Source of the DNA: Phycisphaeraceae bacterium
GTDB taxonomy: Bacteria; Planctomycetota; Phycisphaerae; Phycisphaerales; UBA1924
Assembly (NCBI GenBank): GCA_020639155.1
Contig: JACKHF010000002.1
Span: 186,001-250,000 of the forward strand
Reading direction: 5' to 3'
DNA length: 64,000 bases
Under the pieces are notes generated by a model. The model made no database searches. It was not told the origin of the DNA and saw only the letters and a list, made by a program, of their open reading frames with translations. The position numbers and the translations under genes were made by a program. Each line of letters starts with the position of its first letter. Position 1 is the first letter of the stretch. Of the stretch, positions 33,747 through 40,899 are shown piece by piece.

Positions 33747-34199
33747 ATGCCCGGCACATTCTCACAGATTCTTCTGCATGTTGTCTTCTCAACGAAGCAT
33801 CGCACGCCGTGGATGACACCAGAGATTGCTGATCGTCTCTATGCGTATATCGGCGGGATCATTCGAGCAGAAAACGGCGTGCTCTACGCGATCGGTGGCG
33901 TTGAAGACCACGTCCATCTGTACTTCCGCTGGCGAACAGATAGCCCAGTGTCCGACCTCATGCGCATCGTCAAATCCCGCTCATCGAAGTGGATCCACGA
34001 GACGTTTCCCGATCTGTCCATGTTCGCGTGGCAGGAGGGGTACAGCGTGTTCTCCGTGAGCAAATCGCAGGAAGAAGCTGTCAAGCGATACATTGCAACG
34101 CAGCGAGAGCATCATGCGAAGGAAGATTTTCAGTCAGAAGTGCTGAAACTGCTCCGTGCGCATCAGATCGAGTTTGATGAGAAATATGTGTTTGATTGA
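33747..34199 (+). CDS. REP-associated tyrosine transposase (IS200/IS605 TnpA-like)
   Basis: 150 residues, the full length of a Y1 HUH transposase. The HUH metal motif is in GGVEDHVHLYFRW, the catalytic Tyr is in EEAVKRYIATQREHH, and the N-terminus FSQILLHVVFSTKHRTP is characteristic. ATG at 33747 begins the family match; an upstream frame to 33675 runs through the REP hairpins. REP palindromes with a GTAG spacer flank it on both sides, the last one inverted, so this is a domesticated or mobile RAYT module rather than a complete IS with a partner gene. Confidence 0.9.
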   Translation: MPGTFSQILLHVVFSTKHRTPWMTPEIADRLYAYIGGIIRAENGVLYAIGGVEDHVHLYFRWRTDSPVSDLMRIVKSRSSKWIHETFPDLSMFAWQEGYSVFSVSKSQEEAVKRYIATQREHHAKEDFQSEVLKLLRAHQIEFDEKYVFD

Positions 34200-34220
34200 G
34201 CCTTTGGATGAGTTTGAGCA

Positions 34221-34345
34221 GTGCTCCGAAGGAGCACAGGGATGTAGCCACGGGTAGAGATGAGCCCGGTGCATACCGGCCGAAGCGCCACCCGTGGATA
34301 GTTTTCAGGTGTGGCGAAGGCTCTGCCCCTGCCCCTGCGGGGCAG
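34221..34345 (+). repeat. REP-type palindromes downstream of the transposase (direct copy)
   Basis: GTGCTCCGAAGGAGCAC (34221-34237), then GTAGCCACGGGT (34244-34255) paired with ACCCGTGG (34290-34297). The loop carries its own CCGGT/ACCGG hairpin. A CTGCCCC/GGGGCAG hairpin follows (34329-34345). Same orientation as the upstream copy. Confidence 0.75.
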
Positions 34346-34370
34346 AGGGGTACAGTCGCATGATCTTGTC

Positions 34371-34426
34371 CCACGGGTTGCGCTGCGCTTCACCCGTGGC
34401 TACATTCGTTTAGCCCCTTTGGGGCT
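34371..34426 (-). repeat. REP-type palindrome, inverted copy
   Basis: Read on the minus strand: AGCCCC-aaa-GGGGCT, then GTAGCCACGGGT ... ACCCGTGG. It is the same unit as 33643-33687 in opposite orientation, so the transposase block 33643-34426 is bounded by inverted REPs. Confidence 0.8.
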
Positions 34427-34438
34427 GAAGACATTTAC

Positions 34439-35344
34439 TTAGGTTACTCTCGATCGGACATCGTTAATGAGGCTTCTTGCAACTCCTTCAATGTCAGGAA
34501 AGATGCTGAATCCATCTATGCCCATCGTCACCAATCGTCGAATCACTTCTTGCTTGAGATCAGGTGGGATCAGAATTTCAGTGGTTGCATCCTTAATGTC
34601 TTTCAACATATCGCAAATCGTTTTCCAGTGATCAATAAACGGCTTTGAGGCAAAGGTAAAAATACCTTGCTGGGCTACTAGTCGCGGAAACATAGGGCCT
34701 TGAATGTCGGAACCACAGACCCAGTTACCGATATTCTTCAGATCGCAGGACTCGATTAAGGAGCTATAAAAAGTTGCAATTGCCCGACCATCAGCGCGAC
34801 GTTCAATGGTACTGAGAGATCTAATTGCATCTCCATAATTATCCTCCATCTGTTTTTCTAGCTGCTTGTAATCGAAAACGCGTATTCTGGCACATTTTGT
34901 GTCTTTGCGGTCAGCACACTCGCAAGCAAAGTACAAAGCTACCCAAGGTGAATGCGTCCAATCAAGGAGTCGTGTGGGAGCGCCAAAGTGCCGCATAACT
35001 GCCTGGCAGTCGAAGCCGAGTTGCGAAACCATCCTTTGTTCACCTAGTGAAAGTAGCAACGTTGCTTTTCGATAGAAAAGATTGACAAGTCGTCTTTCCG
35101 TCTCAAGTCGCTTTTGAAGAAATGTCTCATCATTCAATCTAGGCTTGAAATCATCATCATCGGGGTGAAACAGACGATCGATATTTGGATAGCATGATGG
35201 AAACTCCTCCGATTCGCCCCGAAATGCATAGATTGATGGGTCTTCCCCGAAGCCACTTCGATGAAAATTCCAAAGAAGTTCGGTTAACTCTTCCCAGTTC
35301 GTTGGGTACTCCTGTTTACACGACTCGCTCATTCGATCCCTCAT
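34439..35344 (-). CDS. FRG domain protein
   Basis: 301 residues. The FRG signature is present at both ends of the domain: IYAFRGESEEF near residue 40 and VMRHFGAPTRLLDWTHSPWVALYFA near 115-140. FRG domains occur in many uncharacterised bacterial proteins, often in accessory or defence islands; their activity is not established. Base composition is more A+T-rich than hmgA beside it. It begins 7 nt after the hmgA stop on the same strand and ends 13 nt from an inverted REP, so it looks like an insertion between hmgA and the RAYT block. ATG at 35332 is an alternative start. Confidence 0.8.
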   Translation of the reverse strand: MRDRMSESCKQEYPTNWEELTELLWNFHRSGFGEDPSIYAFRGESEEFPSCYPNIDRLFHPDDDDFKPRLNDETFLQKRLETERRLVNLFYRKATLLLSLGEQRMVSQLGFDCQAVMRHFGAPTRLLDWTHSPWVALYFACECADRKDTKCARIRVFDYKQLEKQMEDNYGDAIRSLSTIERRADGRAIATFYSSLIESCDLKNIGNWVCGSDIQGPMFPRLVAQQGIFTFASKPFIDHWKTICDMLKDIKDATTEILIPPDLKQEVIRRLVTMGIDGFSIFPDIEGVARSLINDVRSRVT

Positions 35345-35350
35345 ACTTCC

Positions 35351-36682
35351 TCACGCCCACGTGTCCGCTACCTTGAACGGCAGTGGATGCGAGCGCGTGC
35401 TTTGGCCGTTCGTTGATGTGCCGTTGAGGCTTGGCGCGTTGGGCGCAGGAACATCCTTCCACGACGCTGGGTAGTGGGGGTCGTCGAGCGCGAGTGCTGC
35501 CTTGGTTGGGAACATCGGGCGGAACGTGTCGCACATCACCGCGAGTTCGTTGGTATGCGTTGCGCCGAGCGATGCCTCGACGGTGCCTGGATGCGGGCCG
35601 TGCGGGATGCCCTGTGGATGGACGGAGATGGACCCGACCTCGATGCCGCGCCGGGCTTTGTAGTTGCCCTCGACGTAGTACAGGATCTCGTCGGAGTCGA
35701 GATTGGAATGGTTGTACGGGACGGGGATCGCCTGCGGATGGAAGTCGAGTACGCGCGGGCAGAAGGAGCAGATGACGAAGTTGTGCGCCTCGAACGTCTG
35801 GTGGATCGGCGGCGGCATGTGCAGCTTGCCCACGATCGGCGCGAAGTCGTCGATGTTGAACGTGTACGGGTAGTAGCAGCCGTCCCAGCCGACGATGTCG
35901 CACGGATGGTACGGATAGATGTACTTATGGACGCAGTCGCGTGCCTTGATGCGCACCTCGAACTCGCCGAGTTCATCGGTGTAGAGCGGGTTGTCCTTGT
36001 CAGCAAACGGGAGCACCAGATCACGCTCGCAGTAGGGCGAGTGCTCAAGGAACTGCCCGTTTGCTTTAGACACATAACGCGGCGGCGGACCGATGTGCGA
36101 CGTGTTGCATGTCTCGAACAGCACAAACTTTCCGAATGGCATGTCTGTCTTTGTGTGGCCGCCGAACTTCTCATTGTCCGAGCCGTCGTCGGGGCGTTCA
36201 TCCCATTGCATTGTGTAGATGATGCCCTTGGGGACGACGATGTAGTCCTTTGGGCCGAACTTCAGCGTGCCCATGAACGAGCGGAGCGTGCCCGAGCCGT
36301 AGTGGACGAAGAAGCACTCGTCGCCCTGACCGTTCTTGAAGTGGTAGGTCATCTGGTCGGCCGGGACGCAGGCTGACATCTCGACGTCTGCGTTGCCAAA
36401 CAGGACGACGCGCCCGGTGACAGCATCGCCATGGGGTTTCATCGGGGCGGTCTTGAGATGGCGCATGCGCATGGTGTCCATCTCGACGTACTCGGGCTTC
36501 GTGCCGTACATCGTCTCCCAGCCCGAGACCTGGGTCGGCGGATGGATGTGGTACATGGTGGAGGTTGGACCGACAAACCCCTCTGTGCCGAAGAGTTCTT
36601 CAGAGTACAGGGCACCGTCTGGTCTGCGGAACTGGACGTGGCGTTTCTTCGGCAGATGGCCCATTTTCGTGTAGTATGCCAT
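35351..36682 (-). CDS. hmgA: homogentisate 1,2-dioxygenase
   Basis: 443 residues. The Fe(II) enzyme opens the homogentisate ring in tyrosine and phenylalanine catabolism. Two cupin halves are seen. C-terminal landmarks are PPPIHQTFEAHNFVICSFCP, then PYNHSNLDSDEILYYVEGN with the iron-binding His and Glu, and GIPHGPHPGTVEAS with the third ligand. The N-terminal half keeps HFKNGQGDECFFVHYGSG. Length fits the family. GGAGTCC lies before the ATG. No other tyrosine-degradation genes are nearby. A divergent secreted carboxypeptidase gene starts about 200 nt away. Confidence 0.93.
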   Translation of the reverse strand: MAYYTKMGHLPKKRHVQFRRPDGALYSEELFGTEGFVGPTSTMYHIHPPTQVSGWETMYGTKPEYVEMDTMRMRHLKTAPMKPHGDAVTGRVVLFGNADVEMSACVPADQMTYHFKNGQGDECFFVHYGSGTLRSFMGTLKFGPKDYIVVPKGIIYTMQWDERPDDGSDNEKFGGHTKTDMPFGKFVLFETCNTSHIGPPPRYVSKANGQFLEHSPYCERDLVLPFADKDNPLYTDELGEFEVRIKARDCVHKYIYPYHPCDIVGWDGCYYPYTFNIDDFAPIVGKLHMPPPIHQTFEAHNFVICSFCPRVLDFHPQAIPVPYNHSNLDSDEILYYVEGNYKARRGIEVGSISVHPQGIPHGPHPGTVEASLGATHTNELAVMCDTFRPMFPTKAALALDDPHYPASWKDVPAPNAPSLNGTSTNGQSTRSHPLPFKVADTWA

Positions 36683-36879
36683 GATTGGGACTCCTCAATA
36701 TGCTGGTCAGGCGTGGTCTTGGCCATCATAGGGAGGAGCAGGTGAAAAAGAGGATACGGTGGTCGTGAAATGGACAGCACGAGTGTCCACCGGGGAACAC
36801 CATCTCGTCCTCTGCGGTTCGACCTTCCTCATGAAAAATCACATCACAGACCACATTGCAGACAAGGGGAGAGCAGTAC

Positions 36880-38523
36880 ATGGCACGATTGAAATGGAAG
36901 GAAACTCTGGTCGCTGGCGTCTGCGCGCTGTGCATGAGTACGCACTGTGTGGTAGCGCAACCCGAGCCGAGCCAGAACACATCAGAAACAAGACACCATG
37001 CGCATGAGCCGGATACAGTTGCACAGTCCGATTCAAAGCAGGGCGCGTCAGACAAGAAGCCGGATGCTGCGTCCGGCCCGCTCGCAAGCGAGAAGGTCGT
37101 TGAAACGCATCATTCAATAACGATTGGGACAGGTGCAAGCGCGCGCACAATCAACTATGTTGCCCAGTGCGGGTACATGGAGATGCCGAACTACAACGGC
37201 GAGCACAAGTCCAACGTGTTCTACACCGCGTACTTTGTTGAACCGGATGATGGCACTCGTGACAGTGTCTCGTGGCGTTCGAATCGACCAATTACGTTTG
37301 CATTCAACGGCGGCCCAGGGTCGTCGAGTGTGTGGCTGCACCTTGGTGCGCTGGGGCCGCGCCGTGTGGTGATGGGTGACGAGGGAGAACGTCTTCCGCC
37401 TCCGTACGTGCTTGTCGATAATGAAGCGTCCTGGCTGGACATCACCGATCTTGTGTTTATTGATCCGGTAACCACTGGATACAGCAGGCCGGTCGAGGGC
37501 GAGAATGCAAAGCAGTTTCACGGGTTGCGCGAGGACTCGCGCCACGTGGGCGATTTCATCCGATTGTATGTGACAAAGCACAACCGCTGGCCTTCACCCA
37601 AGTTCCTCGCGGGCGAGAGTTACGGCACAACACGGTGTGCAGCGCTCTCCGGATATCTGCAGGACACGTACGGGATGGATCTGAACGGCATCGTGCTGAT
37701 CTCGCCGATCCTGAACTTCCAGACCGCGCGATTTGATGTGGGCAACGACACGCCGTACTGGCTGTATCTGCCGACATACACGGCAACCGCGTGGTATCAC
37801 AAGAAGATCGATCCCGATCGCATCCGCGGGCTTGATGCTGTGCTGAAGGAATCAGAGGAGTTCGCGTCTGGCGAGTATCTGATCGCACTGGCGAAGGGCA
37901 GCGCACTGACACCGAGTGAGTATGACAACGTCGCGCGCAAGCTCAGCTCACTCACCGGACTCAGTGTTGACTACATCAAGCAGTGTGATCTGCGACCGGT
38001 GATCCACAACTTCACGAAGGAACTGCTCCGCGATGAGCACAGAACAGTGGGGCGTCTTGACAGCAGATATGTCGGCACCGATCGCAACAGCGTCGGCGAT
38101 TCACCCGATCATGATCCCAGCATGACCGCGATTCTGGGGCCATACACCGGCGCACTGTACGAGTACGTGCGAACCGAACTGGAGTACGAGAACGATCTGG
38201 TGTATGAGATCCTGACCGGTCGTGTGCATCCGTGGAGCTACGGAAGCAACGAGAACTCGTACGTGAACGTTGGCGAGACACTTCGCAGCGCGATGACGAA
38301 GAACTCAGATCTGAAGGTGCTGGCGTGCTCGGGATATTATGATCTCGCGACGCCGTACTTCGCAATGGACTATACAGCAGATCACATGCAGCTTGATCCG
38401 TCGATCCGTCAAAATCTGACGCGGACATACTACGAGTCTGGCCATATGATGTACGTGCGCATCGAGGATCTGCACAAACTGAAGGACGACGTTGCTGCGT
38501 TCTATCAGGATACATTGAAATAA
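36880..38523 (+). CDS. secreted serine carboxypeptidase-like protein (S10)
   Basis: 547 residues from ATG 36880, which follows GGGGAG. Signal peptide MARLKWKETLVAGVCALCMS...VAQ, then a charged linker. The alpha/beta-hydrolase S10 features are complete: oxyanion region NGGPGSSSVWLHLGALGPRR, nucleophile elbow GESYGTTRCAAL, acid ACSGYYDLATPYFA and His in YESGHMMYV. Family members remove C-terminal residues from peptides at acid pH; the substrate here is unknown. It stands alone between divergent hmgA and a strong terminator. Confidence 0.9.
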   Translation: MARLKWKETLVAGVCALCMSTHCVVAQPEPSQNTSETRHHAHEPDTVAQSDSKQGASDKKPDAASGPLASEKVVETHHSITIGTGASARTINYVAQCGYMEMPNYNGEHKSNVFYTAYFVEPDDGTRDSVSWRSNRPITFAFNGGPGSSSVWLHLGALGPRRVVMGDEGERLPPPYVLVDNEASWLDITDLVFIDPVTTGYSRPVEGENAKQFHGLREDSRHVGDFIRLYVTKHNRWPSPKFLAGESYGTTRCAALSGYLQDTYGMDLNGIVLISPILNFQTARFDVGNDTPYWLYLPTYTATAWYHKKIDPDRIRGLDAVLKESEEFASGEYLIALAKGSALTPSEYDNVARKLSSLTGLSVDYIKQCDLRPVIHNFTKELLRDEHRTVGRLDSRYVGTDRNSVGDSPDHDPSMTAILGPYTGALYEYVRTELEYENDLVYEILTGRVHPWSYGSNENSYVNVGETLRSAMTKNSDLKVLACSGYYDLATPYFAMDYTADHMQLDPSIRQNLTRTYYESGHMMYVRIEDLHKLKDDVAAFYQDTLK

Positions 38524-38544
38524 CAGTTGCGATACCTGCAAACC

Positions 38545-38578
38545 AACAAGCCCAGGGATCGCAATCCCTGGGCTTGTT
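38545..38578. terminator. strong bidirectional terminator
   Basis: Perfect 15-bp stem, AACAAGCCCAGGGAT with ATCCCTGGGCTTGTT (38545-38559, 38564-38578), and a 4-nt loop. It lies between the convergent carboxypeptidase and subtilase-like genes. Confidence 0.85.
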
Positions 38579-38611
38579 TATCTTGATCGCGGTAGATATG
38601 TATACATGTGA

Positions 38612-40741
38612 CTACCTGCACTTGCTAAGCGAGTACTCGTTTCCGAAGCAGATATAGTCAAAGACATTCAGAGTGCCGTTGCCATCGCAGTCTGCGTACG
38701 CGTTTCCTGCAGCGTACTCATTCCCGAAGCAGATGTAATCGAAGATATTGACGCTGCCGCTGCCATCGCAATCGACGTATCCACACTCGCACCCGATGCC
38801 TCCACCAAACGCGCCCACTGCCCAGAGGGAGAATCTCGTGTTCGTCCCCGGTGTCATGGGGTCAGTATCAACAGCAATCTCTGACCCGATGATCTCGATC
38901 ACCCACTCGCCAACTTCCGGGTTTTCGATAAACACATTCTCGACCGTATCTGTGTCATTCAATATTGTGCTTGCTGTGCTGAAGTTACTACCGATCAGGC
39001 CAGCATTGCCCGTATACACGGTGCCTGATGGTGAGAAAACGCGCAACGAGACATCGTTCACACGATGCTGCGCAGCACCGACAGTGCCGGGTGGATCGAG
39101 ATAGACAAGTGTCACTCGAAGCTCGGGTGTGCTTGATGTTGCACACACACCAAACTGGAGTGTTTCCTGCTCGTTGAGCGGATACTCGCCGTCGATGATA
39201 AATGTCTTCTGTCGCTCGTCGTAGAGACGTTTCAGACTTGGAAGTCCCCATGACTGCGCATATCGATTGAACGATGGGCTGATGGTGGTCGGTCGCGTCG
39301 CGGTGCTGATCATTGCTGCACGTGCTGTTGATGATGTCGGGCGTGAATCAAACACGCTTGCGCCGCCGCCTGTGTTCCATACGTTCTCGTGCCACATCTG
39401 GAAGAACACACCGAACGGACCACAGATCATGGGTGTCGCTGCGGACGAGCCACCGAACACGCCGTACCCGGTGCAGCCAGCCGTCGTGTCGACGCTGTCA
39501 TAAAACCCGTTGAGATCCGGCTTGATTCTGCCGTCCGTGGCTGGGCCGATAGATGATCCGCTTGCGGTGTACGTGTTTGGATCTGTGCTCTCGTTATGCT
39601 GGAAGGCGCCAGCTGTGACAATGTTCTTTGCCCAAGCCTGTGGCCGACCTTCCGCAACGGGGCCAGAGTTTCCAAGCGCCTGGCACGTGAGCAGATCGGT
39701 CTGGAAAAGCACGTCATCGGTTTCTGCGGAGATGGTTGTGTACTGTGTTGTGCGCGAACTTCCAACACTCGACGTCGAGAACACGGCGCGATATGGACCA
39801 GCAGGATCAACAAGTTCCTGCGCGATGTCGAGCGGCGTTGTTGTGCCGCCGAACTGCGAAGACTCTGTGTACTGGTAGAAGATGCCCTGCGCCTCAGGCA
39901 GATGTCCCTTGTGCATCGGACTCAAGCCCTGCGCAAACACAATCCCGTACACAGGTGTGCCATGGGTGATATTGGTTCCCGGCGATGTGCTCTGGACAAC
40001 TGGCGGGAGTTTCCACTCTGGATTGGTTGTGCAGAGTCCGACATCAAACACCTGCCCATTGACACCCTGACCCGAATAGTCGAGCCCGCCGGACTGCACA
40101 TCGTTGCTTCCCATGACGATGCGAGCGATGTCCATGTCGGGTCCGCCTGGTCCCCACGCGTCGATAAATGCGACCTCGTCCAAGCGGATAACAGCAAGCA
40201 GTTGAGTTGGGGTGAGTGTTGCTTCGAATCGCCGGGTGACATTATTCGGTACGTGCGCAATACCACCAATGGACTCGATAGAGTCTCTGACAACGAGCGC
40301 ATCACTACTGTCGGTTCGATAGACTTCGATGGACCATCGCTGTGCCGCAGTCTCTGTTGTTGTGGTTGCAAAGTACATCGCAGCATCATCAAGCCTGTAT
40401 GCAGGATGGTTTTGTCCGACCCAGCGTACATCCGTCAGTTGCCTGATGCGTGCAATCGCTTCGGGTGATGCCGAGACGACATGCACATGATCGGTAAAGA
40501 ATCTGAGTATCTCACCACCTGCAGCAACGATCTGCTGCCGCTTTGCCTCTGTCGAAACACCATGCAACTGGACAAGATAGAGTGAACAGTCCGCTGGTGC
40601 CAGCAACACATGATCGACTGCTGGAAGCACGCCGTTGACCGGATCGAATGTGGCATAACGCAAGCGAACAAAGGAATCATCCGCGAATGCGCACGAACCA
40701 GTGATCGACGCAAACAAAAGTAAGCATGTGAACCTTCTCAT
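38612..40741 (-). CDS. secreted subtilase-like protein with dockerin-like repeats
   Basis: 709 residues from ATG 40741 (GGGAG upstream). Signal peptide MRRFTCLLLFASITGSCAFA. An inhibitor-like pro-domain (VSTEAKRQQIVAAGGEIL) precedes an S8-type domain whose triad positions are VFDVGLCT (Asp, DVG in place of DTG), THGTPVYGI (His) and GGSSAATPM (Ser). A beta-sandwich domain with VTLVYLDPPG follows, as in P-domain-like ends of kexin-type proteases. Two dockerin-like repeats (VDCDGSGSVNIFDYICFGN and DCDGNGTLNVFDYICFGN) end the protein. The 5' in-frame extension to 40798 lacks a signal. Confidence 0.85.
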   Translation of the reverse strand: MRRFTCLLLFASITGSCAFADDSFVRLRYATFDPVNGVLPAVDHVLLAPADCSLYLVQLHGVSTEAKRQQIVAAGGEILRFFTDHVHVVSASPEAIARIRQLTDVRWVGQNHPAYRLDDAAMYFATTTTETAAQRWSIEVYRTDSSDALVVRDSIESIGGIAHVPNNVTRRFEATLTPTQLLAVIRLDEVAFIDAWGPGGPDMDIARIVMGSNDVQSGGLDYSGQGVNGQVFDVGLCTTNPEWKLPPVVQSTSPGTNITHGTPVYGIVFAQGLSPMHKGHLPEAQGIFYQYTESSQFGGTTTPLDIAQELVDPAGPYRAVFSTSSVGSSRTTQYTTISAETDDVLFQTDLLTCQALGNSGPVAEGRPQAWAKNIVTAGAFQHNESTDPNTYTASGSSIGPATDGRIKPDLNGFYDSVDTTAGCTGYGVFGGSSAATPMICGPFGVFFQMWHENVWNTGGGASVFDSRPTSSTARAAMISTATRPTTISPSFNRYAQSWGLPSLKRLYDERQKTFIIDGEYPLNEQETLQFGVCATSSTPELRVTLVYLDPPGTVGAAQHRVNDVSLRVFSPSGTVYTGNAGLIGSNFSTASTILNDTDTVENVFIENPEVGEWVIEIIGSEIAVDTDPMTPGTNTRFSLWAVGAFGGGIGCECGYVDCDGSGSVNIFDYICFGNEYAAGNAYADCDGNGTLNVFDYICFGNEYSLSKCR

Positions 40742-40840
40742 GGTGTTCTCCCGGTGCGTGGACGTATGCATCCTACACGGTTCTGTTTTTTCGTACAATA
40801 TTCTTGAGAGAAAAATACCCGGAATTCAGTCTGATTTGAT

Positions 40841-40876
40841 AAAAAAGCACCCGCAACCAAAGAAGTTGCGGGTGCT
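40841..40876 (-). terminator. rho-independent terminator
   Basis: AGCACCCGCAAC/GTTGCGGGTGCT (40846-40857 with 40865-40876), followed on the minus strand by TTTTTT. It ends the M36-like metalloprotease gene. Confidence 0.9.
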
Positions 40877-40899
40877 GCAAGAGATTACTCTGAAAGAAC

